NCBI GenBank assembly: GCA_963702755.1
Contig: CAVPDZ010000004.1
Location: forward strand, 186,001-250,000
Reading direction: 5' to 3'
DNA: 64,000 nucleotides
Source of the DNA: JAJPKK01 sp963702755
GTDB taxonomy: Bacteria; Pseudomonadota; Alphaproteobacteria; Rhizobiales; Xanthobacteraceae
Notes under the pieces: model-generated
What the model saw: only the letters and a program-made list of their open reading frames with translations
The model's database searches: none
What the model was told of the DNA's origin: nothing
In this document: positions 42,580-51,838 of the stretch, piece after piece
Layout: every line of letters begins with the position of its first letter
Position numbering within the stretch: the first letter of the stretch is position 1
Translations under genes and position numbers: made by a program

Positions 42580-42694
42580 GTAGGGTGTGCAAAGCGCGGA
42601 CTTGTCCGCGCGTGCGCACCAGAACTCGTGCGCACGGCGGAACAGCATCCGCGCGGAGTGCGCGACGCCTCGGACGCCTTTGCGCACCCAACGT
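42580..42694. repeat. GTAGGGTGTGCAAAGCGCGG imperfect inverted element
   Basis: CGTAGGGTGTGCAAAGCGCG at the left and CCTTTGCGCACCCAACG at the right form imperfect arms, with inner GTGCGCAC and CCGCGCGG palindromes. It is related to the element at 24913-25009. It fills the gap before the aminotransferase gene. Confidence 0.6.
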
Positions 42695-42726
42695 ATTCAT
42701 TAGATAGGATGTGGAGATTGCCAGAG

Positions 42727-44007
42727 ATGAGCTTCATGCCGGGTGAAATTGTCAATCTCTTTGTGAACGAGCCGATCGCCGAACTCAATCCACCGCCACG
42801 CGTCCTCATGGGGCCTGGGCCGGTCGGCATCGATCCGCGCGTGCTGCGCGCGATGTCGATGCCCATGCTCGGTCAGTTCGACCCGGCCTTCACCGCCTAC
42901 ATGAACGACACCATGGAGCTGCTCCGCCAGCTCTACCGCACCACCAATCGCTGGTCGCTGCTCATCGACGGCACGGCGCGTGCCGGCATCGAGGCGATCC
43001 TGGTGTCGATCATTGCGCCGGGCGACAAGGTGCTGGTGCCGGTGTTCGGCCGGTTCGGCCATTTGCTCGCGGAAATTTCCGCGCGCTGCGGCGCCGAGGT
43101 GGTCACGATCGAGCGCGAGTGGGGAACGGTGTTCACGCCCGAGGAGATCGAGGACGCGATCCGCCGCCATCGGCCGAAGCTGCTCGCGATCGTTCATGGC
43201 GATACCTCGACCACCATGCTCCAGCCGCTCGCCGATATCGGCCCGATGTGCCGGGCGAACGACGTCATCGTCTACACCGACGCGACCGCCTCGCTCGGCG
43301 GCAGCGATGTTGCGATCGACGCTTGGCAGATCGATGCCGCGTCGGCGGGCTTGCAGAAGTGCCTGTCGGGACCGCCCGGCTCGGCGCCGATCACGTTCAA
43401 CGCGCGCGTCGCCGATCTCGTCAATGCGCGCAAGCACATCGAGGCCGGCATCCGCACGACCGGCCTCGTCGACGGGCGCGGTCCGCGCATCGCGTCGAAC
43501 TATTTCGATCTCGCCATGCTGATGGACTACTGGAGCGAGGCGCGCCTCAATCACCACACCGAGGCAACGTCCATGCTCTATGCGGCGCGCGAAGCGGTGC
43601 GCCTCGTGCTCGCGGAGGGCCTTGAAGCCTGCTTCGCCCGCCACCGCATCGCAAGCGATGCGCTCACCGCCGGACTATCCGCCATGGGGCTCACGCTGTT
43701 CGGCGACCAGCAGCACAAGATGCCCAACGTCACCGGCGTCTTCATCCCGGCGGGCGTCGATGGCGATGCCGTGCGTTCCAGCCTGCTCAATGATTTCGGC
43801 ATCGAGATCGGCACCTCGTTCGGTCCGCTCCATGGCCGCATCTGGCGGATCGGCACGATGGGATACGTCTGCCGCAAGGAGAACGTGCTGCATTGCCTCG
43901 CCGCGCTCGACGCGACACTGCGGCGGGCCGGCTTCAAAGGCCCTGCGGGGGCGGGCGTCGACGCCGCGCTCGCGGTCTATCACGAGGCAGAGAAAAAGCC
44001 CCGGTGA
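42727..44007 (+). CDS. (S)-ureidoglycine-glyoxylate aminotransferase-like PLP enzyme
   Basis: About 426 residues from ATG 42727; an ATG at 42709 is possible. It is class V fold: PRVLMGPGPVGIDPRVLRAM, LIDGTARAGIEAILVSIIAP, FGRFGHLLAEISARCGAEVV, AIVHGDTSTTMLQPLADIG, VYTDATASLGGSDVAIDAW and the PLP Lys in SAGLQKCLSGPPGSAPITF. This matches PucG/alanine-glyoxylate transaminase proteins. With the two genes upstream it would take ureidoglycine nitrogen to glycine. A hairpin terminator overlaps its stop. Confidence 0.88.
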   Translation: MSFMPGEIVNLFVNEPIAELNPPPRVLMGPGPVGIDPRVLRAMSMPMLGQFDPAFTAYMNDTMELLRQLYRTTNRWSLLIDGTARAGIEAILVSIIAPGDKVLVPVFGRFGHLLAEISARCGAEVVTIEREWGTVFTPEEIEDAIRRHRPKLLAIVHGDTSTTMLQPLADIGPMCRANDVIVYTDATASLGGSDVAIDAWQIDAASAGLQKCLSGPPGSAPITFNARVADLVNARKHIEAGIRTTGLVDGRGPRIASNYFDLAMLMDYWSEARLNHHTEATSMLYAAREAVRLVLAEGLEACFARHRIASDALTAGLSAMGLTLFGDQQHKMPNVTGVFIPAGVDGDAVRSSLLNDFGIEIGTSFGPLHGRIWRIGTMGYVCRKENVLHCLAALDATLRRAGFKGPAGAGVDAALAVYHEAEKKPR

Positions 44008-44022
44008 AGTTCACCGGGGCTT
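43996..44022. terminator. Bidirectional hairpin terminator
   Basis: AAGCCCCGGTGAA (43996-44008) is the reverse complement of TTCACCGGGGCTT (44010-44022); an 11-bp stem with a 5-base loop is likely, flanked by AAAAA on the left. It covers the stop codon of the aminotransferase gene and lies between convergent genes. Confidence 0.85.
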
Positions 44023-44074
44023 CGATCGATGCAGTGTATCGATGCAGGTGTTTCGCCGAGCGAAACCTTGCGGC

Positions 44075-45457
44075 TTACCGCAGCAGCGCGATGAAGTCGG
44101 TGTCCTTGCCGGTCTCGCGGCCGAGACCGTCGTCGCCGATCAGGAGCGATGCACCCGCCTCCATGTAAGGCGTGACCCGCGCCAACACTTCCGGCGGCAA
44201 TTCGATGCGATCAAGAGCCGCAAGGGCGGCGCGCTTCTGCGCCTCCTGCGGCAACATCCCGGTGCGCTCGTTGCGCGTCACGGTCCGGGTCCGGCCCCTG
44301 ACGGTGATCGTCTCGGTGGTCGGACGCTCGGTCGCCAAGGACACCGCGATCCAGCGGAAACCGTTGCCGTCCGGAGTGCGCGCAGCGGTGAAGACATGGG
44401 TGCCGAACGGCTGGTCGCGGTTCGCGATCGTCACCGGAACGTCGAACAGCGGCTCAAAACCCTTGCGGACGAAGAGCTTGCCTTCCTTGCGGCTGACGAA
44501 CAACGAAATGAAGCCCGCCTTGATCATCGGCTTGTCGGGCTTCGCCATCGGCAGCGGGATGCGGTCGGCCGGCGCGAGGCTCGCAAGCTGGACCGGCGGC
44601 GCCTCCCCGGCGGCGGTCGGCAGCAGCGCCGGCACGGCGCCGTCCGGCTTTGTCGAATCGGCGGTCGCCGGCGCGATCGTGAGCACGCCTGAACTCGGCG
44701 GGTCCATGGTGTTCGCCGCAGGCTTCACCTCGGCGGTAACCGGGGAAGTGGCCGGGGCGGCCGCTTCAGGGACGGCTGCAGGCTCGGGCTCCGGAGCGGG
44801 CGGCGTCGGCTTCGTTCCGATCGCGGTCAGCAGCTTATGGCTGATGTCATAAGGCGTGACCTCGCCCGGCGAGACGATGACGCGCACGCCGAGCTGCGTC
44901 ATGCCCCACAACCGCGTTGCCATCGCGTCCGGCAAGCGGATGCAGCCGTGAGATGCCGGATGGCCGGGCACCACTCCGAGGTGCAGCGCGATGCCGGACC
45001 ACGTGATGCGCTGCATGTAAGGCATCGGCGCGCCGCTGTAGATATTCGAGTGGTGATAGCGGTCCTTCTGGATGACGCTGAACACACCCATCGGCGTCGG
45101 ATGTCCGGGCATGCCGGTCGACACCGACGACGACGCGATCGGGTTGCCGTCGTCATAGACGGTGACGTGCTGGTTGCCGATCGAGACGGCGATGATCAGC
45201 GGACCGACCGGCGGCGGCGGAGCGGCGGGCTTCGCCGCCTTCGTCGTCGTCCCCGTGGGCTCGGACGAGCGGCGGGCGACGGGCGCTGCCCTTCTATATC
45301 GGGATGAGTAGGGGTCGCCGTAGCTGTAGCCCCCACCGTAATAACCGTAGCCGTTATAAGCGGCGATGGCGTGGTTGGGCGCAGCGGTCAGGCAGAGGCC
45401 GAGCGACGCGGCTGCTGCGGTCCAACTAAGTCCTGCGGGCGTCACGGATTTCCTCAC
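44075..45457 (-). CDS. L,D-transpeptidase (YkuD domain), exported
   Basis: 460 residues. The signal peptide ends near HAIAA, then comes a Tyr/Gly-rich stretch (YNGYGYYGGGYSYGD). The YkuD domain spans about 85-225: LIIAVSIGNQHVTVYDDGNP, GMPGHPTPMGVFSVIQKDRY, IALHLGVVPGHPASHGCIRL with the catalytic Cys in SHGCIRLP. A long Pro/Ala-rich region follows, then a second, poorly known domain (FISLFVSRKEGKLFVRKGF, EPLFDVPVTIANRDQPFGTH) that resembles a degenerate YkuD half. It makes or edits 3-3 cross-links or attaches proteins to peptidoglycan. Confidence 0.9.
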   Translation of the reverse strand: MRKSVTPAGLSWTAAAASLGLCLTAAPNHAIAAYNGYGYYGGGYSYGDPYSSRYRRAAPVARRSSEPTGTTTKAAKPAAPPPPVGPLIIAVSIGNQHVTVYDDGNPIASSSVSTGMPGHPTPMGVFSVIQKDRYHHSNIYSGAPMPYMQRITWSGIALHLGVVPGHPASHGCIRLPDAMATRLWGMTQLGVRVIVSPGEVTPYDISHKLLTAIGTKPTPPAPEPEPAAVPEAAAPATSPVTAEVKPAANTMDPPSSGVLTIAPATADSTKPDGAVPALLPTAAGEAPPVQLASLAPADRIPLPMAKPDKPMIKAGFISLFVSRKEGKLFVRKGFEPLFDVPVTIANRDQPFGTHVFTAARTPDGNGFRWIAVSLATERPTTETITVRGRTRTVTRNERTGMLPQEAQKRAALAALDRIELPPEVLARVTPYMEAGASLLIGDDGLGRETGKDTDFIALLR

Positions 45458-45855
45458 TTTAGTTCCCCCTTAGAAAACGTGCGGCCTCGTCACGCGGAAC
45501 AGAAAACGAAAACGCCGATCTCGAAGTTCGTCGATCATGCATAAAACATCGCCAGACCGTAACCTTGGCAAAACCAGCGCGCAAGTACGCGACGGCAACA
45601 CCACCAAGCTAAAGTGATGCCCGGATCTGGCCACCAACCTGGGTCGACGCTTTTGTTGCAAGGGCCCTCGCGAGCCCGTTCGGTAGGAGATTCGCGAACT
45701 GGAACCGAGATATAGCGAATTTCCTCCAATTAATGGTTAAGTCCTGATGACAAATTTTCTGCACTGAAGTGCGGCCGCGTGCACTGCGATAATCGCAATG
45801 AATAAAGCGTTTTAAGTCGGTCGGCGGGCCGGTTTTCCTCGTCGGCCGGGCGTAA
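45458..45855. other. Intergenic region upstream of the L,D-transpeptidase
   Basis: About 400 bases, AT-rich between 45700 and 45810 (for example CCTCCAATTAATGGTTAAG). Short frames exist, but none has a ribosome site or resembles a protein. It should hold the transpeptidase promoter. I see no repeat, terminator or RNA gene here. Confidence 0.5.
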
Positions 45856-46835
45856 TTACCGCCCGGCCATCACGCGGCGCGCAACCGGTCCCCATTTGCG
45901 GACCTCGGCATCGACCAGCGCCGTCACCTGAGCGGGTGTCATCGGCTCGGCGACAATCGCGTCCTCGGCTAACCGCCGCTGCAGGTCGGGCATCGCCCAC
46001 GCCGCTATCACCGCGCGATTGAGCTTGTTGACGATGTCGCTCGGCACGCCCGCCGGACCCGACACGGCGTACCACGTCAGCACGACGAGGTTGTCGAAGC
46101 CCTCCTCGCGCAGCGTTGGCAGCGCGGGAAATTCGGCGATCCGCTGCGGCGACGACACCGCGAGCGGAATGACGTTGCCGGCGCGCACCTGCGCCACCGC
46201 CGAACTCCAGGTCATCGAGCCGACCATCACGTTACCGGCGATGAGATCGATCATCGCCTGCGAGCCGCCCTTGTGCGGAATGTGCTGCACCTTGATGCCG
46301 GCCTCGCCGGCAAAATATTCAAACAGCAAATCGCCGAGGCTGCCGACGCCGGGAGAGACGTAATCGATCGGACCGGACGCGCGCGCCCGCGCGATCAACT
46401 CTGCAAGCGAATGCACGCCGAGCGCCGGGTTTACGACGAAGACGTTGGGCGGGCCGCCCAGATACGCGATGTGGGTCATGTCGCGGATCGGGTCGAAGGT
46501 CGAACCCGGCGCGACCGCAGGAGCAACGGCGAGATAGGCGACGCTCGAGGTCGTCAAGGTGTAGCCGTCGGGCTCCGCATGGGATGCGGCGACGACCCCG
46601 ATCAGTCCGCCGGCGCCGGCGCGGTTGTCGACGATCACCGGGACATGGAGCAGCGGCGGCAGGAATTCCGCGAGCAGCCGCGCGAAGGTGTCGGCGGCTC
46701 CGCCCGGCGTCGACGGCGCGATGATCTTGATCGGCCGCGACGGCCACTCGGCGGCGGTGCCGGGTAGCGGCCAGCGAAGAGACTCGCCGCCAAAGCCAAC
46801 CATAAGTGCAAAATGTGCCGCAGCGTAGGGCGCAA
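45856..46835 (-). CDS. Bug/TctC-family tripartite tricarboxylate transporter receptor (frame break near 46755)
   Basis: About 326 residues. The likely leader LRPTLRHILHLWLALAASLF starts at a TTG (46835) inside a palindromic element. One frame change near 46755 joins it to AAEWPSRPIKIIAPSTPGGA. Family marks: ADTFARLLAEFLPPLLHVPV, VDNRAGAGGLIGVVAASHAE, PDGYTLTTSSVAYLAVAPAV, KVQHIPHKGGSQAMIDLIAG and FPALPTLREEGFDNLVVLTW. It binds a carboxylate in the periplasm. No TctA/TctB is adjacent, as is usual for orphan Bug proteins. Confidence 0.85.
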
Positions 46836-46899
46836 TAGCGCAGCGTATTGCGCCGTCGGCGTTTCAAAGGCGCAATACGCTGACGCTATTGCGCCCTAC
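46825..46899. repeat. GTAGGGCGCAATAGCG palindromic element
   Basis: GTAGGGCGCAATAGCGCAGC and its inverted partner GCTGACGCTATTGCGCCCTAC enclose a 15-base spacer. Inner GCGTATTGCGCC/GGCGCAATACGC also pair. It lies between the Bug gene and the MetE-like gene and covers the Bug gene's likely start. Confidence 0.8.
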
Positions 46900-46906
46900 C
46901 AGCGAA

Positions 46907-48091
46907 CTACTTCCCATTGGGCCACATGCGGCGGGCGACCTCGACCACGAGCTTGAGCTTCTCGATGCCGCGTTCATGGGTCATGAGCTTATTGGCCTTG
47001 TCGGAGCTCGAAAAGCCGCATTGCGGGCTGACGGCAAGCCGCTCGAGGTCGACGTAACGCGCGCAATCGCGAATGCGCGCCGCGACCGCATCCGCGGATT
47101 CAAGCTCCGCGGTCTTGGTCGAGACGAGACCGAGCACGATCGTCTTGTGCGCCGGCACCAGGCCGAGCGGCTCGAAGCTGCCGGCGCGATCGGAATCATA
47201 TTCGAGGAAGAAGAAATCGATATTGGCGCGGCGAAACAGGCGCTCGGCCACGAGGTCATAGCCGCCCGCCGCTTGCCAATGGCCCTGGCGGTTGCCGCGG
47301 CAGAGATGCATGCCGATCCGCAGGCCAGAGGGCGCCTGCGCCACCACGGCATTGATGACGTCGATATAGACGTCGAGGAGCGCGTCCCAATCATCCCCGC
47401 GCGCGGCGAGCGCGGCGCGGATCGCCGGATCGCCGAGCTTGGCGATCGAGGTCTCGTCGAATTGCAGATAGGTGCAGCCGGCCTGCCCCAGTGCCTTGAG
47501 CTCGGCGCCGTAGGCGTCGACGATGTCCGACCAGAACGCGGCTAGATCGGGATAGACATCGCGGCTGATGCGCTCGCGGCCGGCGCGGAAATGGATGTAG
47601 CACGGGCCCGGCAACGTGATCTTTGGCGTCACGTTGGGGAAGGCTTTCGCCGTCTCCCGCAAGAACGCGAAATCATCCGGGTTGGGCGAGCCGTGCCGGC
47701 GAATGCGGCCGTTCACCGCCGGCAGCCGGCCGCGCACGCGGTGGCCGGAGGCGTCGGTATAGGACCACGCATCCTCGCCGATGTCCTCGGCGATGACGCC
47801 GGTGAGGCCCGAGGTCGTGAAGTTCGACGTATAGGTGCCGCGGCGGAATTCGCCGTCGGTTGCCATGCCAAATCCAAGCTCGGCCTGCAGCCGCACGAAG
47901 CCGCGGATGGCCTCGTCCTCGACGCGGCGTAGCTCTTCGCGCGGCAATCGCCCGGCCGCGAAGGCTTCGCGCGCGGCTGCAAGCTCCGGCGGGCGGAAGA
48001 AGCTGCCGATATGCTCGGCGCGAAACGGCGGGTTCAACGGCGCCGAGGATTTGATCGGCGCCGCGGTCGAGGTTGAGAGGGGCTCGGACAC
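46907..48091 (-). CDS. MetE C-domain-like methyltransferase, paralogue 3
   Basis: About 394 residues from a GTG at 48091 (GGAGA upstream). It has LNPPFRAEHIGSFFRPPELA, FGMATDGEFRRGTYTSNFTT, KITLPGPCYIHFRAGRE, GCTYLQFDETSIAKLGD, IGMHLCRGNRQGHWQAAGGY with His-x-Cys, FFLEYDSDRAGSFEPLGLVP and LAVSPQCGFSSSDKANKLM. It belongs to the same family as the tandem pair at 30231-32567 but is more distant. It is divergent from the Rieske-protein gene. Confidence 0.88.
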   Translation of the reverse strand: MSEPLSTSTAAPIKSSAPLNPPFRAEHIGSFFRPPELAAAREAFAAGRLPREELRRVEDEAIRGFVRLQAELGFGMATDGEFRRGTYTSNFTTSGLTGVIAEDIGEDAWSYTDASGHRVRGRLPAVNGRIRRHGSPNPDDFAFLRETAKAFPNVTPKITLPGPCYIHFRAGRERISRDVYPDLAAFWSDIVDAYGAELKALGQAGCTYLQFDETSIAKLGDPAIRAALAARGDDWDALLDVYIDVINAVVAQAPSGLRIGMHLCRGNRQGHWQAAGGYDLVAERLFRRANIDFFFLEYDSDRAGSFEPLGLVPAHKTIVLGLVSTKTAELESADAVAARIRDCARYVDLERLAVSPQCGFSSSDKANKLMTHERGIEKLKLVVEVARRMWPNGK

Positions 48092-48176
48092 TTGACGATC
48101 TCCGATAGGAAGGCGAGCTTGTATCGCTTTGCGCGCCGCGCGACGAATGCGACGCCAAGTTCGAGGAAGGCATCGG

Positions 48177-48542
48177 ATGAAATCGTTCGTGGTGGGGCGG
48201 GTCGGTGAAATCGCGGAAGGCGAGCGCAAGGTCATCTCTTGCGACGGCACCGAGGTCGGCGTGTTCATGATCGATGGCGAGCTGGTCGCCTGGTACAATC
48301 AATGTGCCCATCGCGGCGGGCCGATTTGCCAGGGCCGCATCTTCAAGCGCGTCGTCGAGCCGGTGGACGCGAACGGCGAGACCCGGCTGCTGCAACACGA
48401 CCCCGTCCATAAGCACATCGTCTGCCCCTGGCACGGCTGGGAGTTCGATCTCAAGACCGGGCGCCATCCCGGCGGCGAGCGCTTCGCGCTGCGCAAGGCG
48501 AAGCTCGAAATCGCCGACGGATATGTCCATGTCCTTGTCTGA
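48177..48542 (+). CDS. Rieske [2Fe-2S] domain protein
   Basis: 121 residues from ATG 48177. The cluster ligands are in WYNQCAHRGGPICQG (Cys-x-His) and HIVCPWHGWEFDLKTG (Cys-x2-His), separated by a 50-residue insert (FKRVVEPVDANGETRLLQHD). It has the size of a stand-alone ferredoxin of an oxygenase system, or the N-terminal part of a multi-subunit demethylase. It overlaps the next small gene. Confidence 0.9.
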   Translation: MKSFVVGRVGEIAEGERKVISCDGTEVGVFMIDGELVAWYNQCAHRGGPICQGRIFKRVVEPVDANGETRLLQHDPVHKHIVCPWHGWEFDLKTGRHPGGERFALRKAKLEIADGYVHVLV

Positions 48543-48885
48543 CCCGGCCGCTCCCGCCGCGCCGCCCGCGCTGCCGAACGATCCCTACGCCTGGATCGAT
48601 CGCTTCGCTGCGGACCTCCATGTCGCGGCGCGCGATCTCGTGCGCGACGGCGAGGCCGCGCGCGTCTCCGACGAGGCGGTGGCCCAGTTGCTCACCGCCG
48701 CGATCCGGCTCTATGCCGCGAAGTCCGATGGCGAGGAGCGCACCTTCCGTCCGCTCGTGCGCGAGGAGACCGCGCCGCTCTCCGCGACCGAACTTTTATG
48801 CGCGGTCTCGGAACTGTTGCGGGCGTTGCGCCTCGGCCCGATGGAGCTCGCCCTCTGGTACCGGCGTCGTCCCGATGAACCGTAG
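48523..48885 (+). CDS. Hypothetical protein coupled to the Rieske protein
   Basis: About 120 residues starting at ATG 48523 (or 48529), within the end of the Rieske gene. Landmarks: PYAWIDRFAADLHVAARDLV, VSDEAVAQLLTAAIRLYAAK, FRPLVREETAPLSATELLCA and VSELLRALRLGPMELALWYR. It is helical and soluble, without cysteine clusters. I know no family function. Overlapping start and stop suggest that it works with the Rieske protein. Confidence 0.7.
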   Translation: MSMSLSDPAAPAAPPALPNDPYAWIDRFAADLHVAARDLVRDGEAARVSDEAVAQLLTAAIRLYAAKSDGEERTFRPLVREETAPLSATELLCAVSELLRALRLGPMELALWYRRRPDEP

Positions 48886-48933
48886 AAGGACGATATGAAA
48901 TTGCGGGAGCTTCCGGCAAAACAAATCCCTTTC

Positions 48934-49067
48934 CGTCACCCTGAGGCGCGAGCGCAGCGAGCCTCGAAGGGCGACGGCCGAGGCGCTGCTACAGTCGCGC
49001 CTGTTTCACGGCCACGGCCGATCGTCCTTCGAGGGCCGCGCAAAGGCGCGGCCGCCTCAGGATGACG
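48934..49067. repeat. CGTCACCCTGAGG palindromic element
   Basis: CGTCACCCTGAGGCGCGAGC and ...GGCCGCCTCAGGATGACG form the arms. Inner CCTCGAAGG/CCTTCGAGG pair as well. This type is common in Bradyrhizobium-like genomes. It lies between the coupled Rieske pair and the amidohydrolase gene. Confidence 0.75.
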
Positions 49068-49167
49068 GAGATAAAAGCTTTCGATCAGAGCAAGTGCCCC
49101 TCTTTCCGCAATAAACTGAGTAAGATCTTCCCGTGATAGACCGCAGGACATTCGCGAGGACATCCCA

Positions 49168-50401
49168 ATGAACGCACCGCCCACCGCCGTTCCGCAGCTC
49201 CTCACGCCGCAGCAGGTCGACGTCTATACCGACACGCGCGACCTCCTCGCCCATGCCAAGCGCGATTCGATCAAGCGCAAATACCGCGACTGGCTGATCT
49301 GCGACATCGACGCCCATCACGTCGAGACGGTGTCGTGGAAGGAGATCATCACCTACATCGAAGATCCGGTGGTGCGCGAGCAGGCACTCCACTTCCAGAG
49401 CGATCGCATCGGCGCGCCGCCCTACGGGCTCATCGGCGATCTTGGGCTGCGCTATCAGAGCGTCGGCGGACGCATCCCGCACCAGGACGACAGGCGCGAG
49501 ACCGTCGCCGAGACCGACGTGCATCGCGACGTGACGCTGACGCGGCGCGCCATGGACGCCATGGCGATCGATTACATGGTGGTGTTCCCGACGCCGATGC
49601 TGTTCCTCGGCATGCATCCGCAGCCGGAGATGGAGGTGTGGCTCGGCAATGCCTACAACAAGTGGCTGGCCGAGAAGCTTCTCGCCGCCGACGACCGCAT
49701 CAAGTCACTCATTTATCTGCCGTTCAATACGCCGGAGGAAGCGGAGCGCACGGTCGAGGCCTTCGACGACGTCAAGGGCGTGATCGGCTACTGCATCACC
49801 TCGACCCGCTACAAGCCGGTCCACCACAATCAGTACATGCGGCTCTATCGGATGATCGAGGAGCGCGGCAAGCCGGTCGCGTTCCACGCCGGCTATCATT
49901 GGCAGGACCCCTCGCTTGTCGACCATCAACCGCTTTCTCGGCATGCACGCGCTCGGCTTCGTGTGGTGCAACCTCGTGCATGCCACCAACTGGATCATCA
50001 ACGGCATTCCCGAGCGCTTCCCGAAGCTCAAGCCGATCTGGGTCGAGAGCGGGCTCGCCTGGGTGCCGTTCCTGATGCAGCGGCTCGACGACCAATATCT
50101 GATGCGCCCGTCCGAAGCGCCGCAACTCAAGCGGCTGCCGAGCGAATATTTGCGCGAGAACTGCTGGTACACGACCCAGCCGATGGAGACGACGAACCTC
50201 AAGGCGCTCGAGGTGACGCTCGACATGATCAAGGCGGAGACGCAGCTGTTGTTCGCCTCCGACTGGCCGCACTACGATTTCGACCTGCCCGGCGAAATCA
50301 TCGACCTGCCGTTCCTCAGCGAGCAGGCCAAGCGCAACATTCTCGGCCTCAACGCCGCGCGGATCTTCGGCCTCGATCCGACGGTGCGGAAGACGCTGTA
50401 A
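49168..50401 (+). CDS. Amidohydrolase-2-family protein (frame break near 49915)
   Basis: About 410 residues. The N-terminal piece has LICDIDAHHVETVSWKEIIT, IDYMVVFPTPMLFLGMHPQP, SLIYLPFNTPEEAERTVEAF and VAFHAGYHWQDPSL. After the break near 49915 it reads ALGFVWCNLVHATNWIINGI, KPIWVESGLAWVPFLMQRLD and LFASDWPHYDFDLPGEII, ending IFGLDP. This is the ACMSD/ligI-type metal-dependent hydrolase or decarboxylase family with HxH-like, His and Asp ligands. Together with the Rieske protein upstream it suggests aromatic compound breakdown. Confidence 0.88.
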
Positions 50402-50425
50402 CGTCCAGCCATCGTCCGCAATCGG

Positions 50426-51598
50426 CTATCGACTGGAACTCGCCAGCACCGGGCCGAAGGCTGCGGCAAAGCCGAGGAATGCGGCGGCCCATGCGAACGC
50501 GGCGATGGGCAATAGCGTCATGCTCCATGCCGGATGCAGCGCCGCGCAGACCCGGACAACGGCCGACACGACAACCGCCACATAGATCGCCTGGGTCGTG
50601 AGCGAGGCTTCGAGCCGCCGTCCGGTGTGACCGAGACTGGCGCGCGTCATCACCGCGAGCGTCATGGTGCCGACGGCGCCGGCGCCCCACGCGTGAATCG
50701 CCGCAGCCGGGGCGACGAGATCGAACGCCGCCGCTGCGGCCAGCAGAAATCCGAGCGGCACGAACAGATAGCCGACATGAAGGATCAGCACGAGCCGGTC
50801 GGACAGCGTCCGGTCTCCCGCCCAACGCGCGAGCCTGACGGCGTGCAGCACGCCGGCGAGAACGAGCACGCCGCCGGTCACAAAGGATGACGGCGCAACG
50901 ACCCAGGACACGAGCGCGAGCGCCGAGAATGCGATGACGCCGGCATCGAAGCGGCCGAACGGCACCGGCACGCGGCCCGGATTTTCCCGCACCAGCCAGT
51001 TGCGCGTGAAGCTCGGAATGATGCGGCCGCCGACGAGACTGATCAGCAGGATCGGGATCGCAAGTCCGAAGCGCGCGGCATATTCGACCGTACCCGTGAT
51101 GTGCGCCTCGATGTGGAAGGCGATGTTGCCGGCCGCGAAAACGGTGACGAGGCCCACGATGGGCAGGTTCTTCCAGTTCCGGCCCGCGGCAATCTCGCGG
51201 GCCGCGGCCGCCGCGACCAACAGCAGAAAGCTGCAATCGATCGTCGCCGCTAACGCCCATCCGATCGTCGCCGAAACGGTGACCGCGATGCGGCCGGCGA
51301 GCCAGACGGCGAGGAGTCCGAGGAGAGGCATGCCTTGCAGCGGCAGACGGCCGGTCCAGTTCGGGATCGCGGTCAAGAGAAAGCCGGTCAGGACGGCCGG
51401 CACGAAACCGTAGAGCATTTCGTGGACGTGCCAGTCGCGCGGCGAAAACGCAGACGCCACCGCAAGGTCGCCGTAGAACATCGGCAGCCATGCCAGCACA
51501 GCCAGGCCGGAATAAAGCGCGCCCGCGAGAAAGAACGGCCGAAAGCCATAACTCAGAAGCGCTGGTCCGGCTGCGGCCCGCAAACGTGCAATCGCCAT
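50426..51598 (-). CDS. NnrS-family membrane protein
   Basis: About 390 residues with some ten to twelve membrane segments. SYGFRPFFLAGALYSGLAVL, HVHEMLYGFVPAVLTGFLLT, AIPNWTGRLPLQGMPLLGLL, NIAFHIEAHITGTVEYAARF and LVGGRIIPSFTRNWLVRENP are NnrS signatures with conserved His that may bind haem and copper. The family is linked to nitric oxide resistance and denitrification and is often under NnrR/Fnr control. Confidence 0.92.
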   Translation of the reverse strand: MAIARLRAAAGPALLSYGFRPFFLAGALYSGLAVLAWLPMFYGDLAVASAFSPRDWHVHEMLYGFVPAVLTGFLLTAIPNWTGRLPLQGMPLLGLLAVWLAGRIAVTVSATIGWALAATIDCSFLLLVAAAAAREIAAGRNWKNLPIVGLVTVFAAGNIAFHIEAHITGTVEYAARFGLAIPILLISLVGGRIIPSFTRNWLVRENPGRVPVPFGRFDAGVIAFSALALVSWVVAPSSFVTGGVLVLAGVLHAVRLARWAGDRTLSDRLVLILHVGYLFVPLGFLLAAAAAFDLVAPAAAIHAWGAGAVGTMTLAVMTRASLGHTGRRLEASLTTQAIYVAVVVSAVVRVCAALHPAWSMTLLPIAAFAWAAAFLGFAAAFGPVLASSSR

Positions 51599-51838
51599 GG
51601 CGTCTACCCGCAATTCGAATGTCGACCGCCACAAGACATAGGTCGGGTTTCGTGCGCGCTATTTGACGAAGGACAAACTGCCGGCACTTTGCGGCTGCGG
51701 CACTTTGCGCGAGCGGCGACGTTTGCTGGCACCCGGAATCCGAACAAACAGCTGGTCCGCGTTCTTCACCGAAGCACCATGTCCATCGACGGATCGTTCG
51801 TCGCCGGTGCTTGGCGTTGGCCTCGATGCGGATGACCG

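Noticed and set aside
45470..45661. A 63-codon reverse frame in the gap before the L,D-transpeptidase
   Set aside because: No ribosome site, no resemblance to any protein, and an Arg-rich composition typical of chance frames.
51663..51676. TTGACGAAGGACAA as an FNR/NnrR box upstream of nnrS
   Set aside because: One half-site fits (TTGAC) but the other (GACAA) lacks the expected TCAA, so the evidence is too weak to list as a feature.
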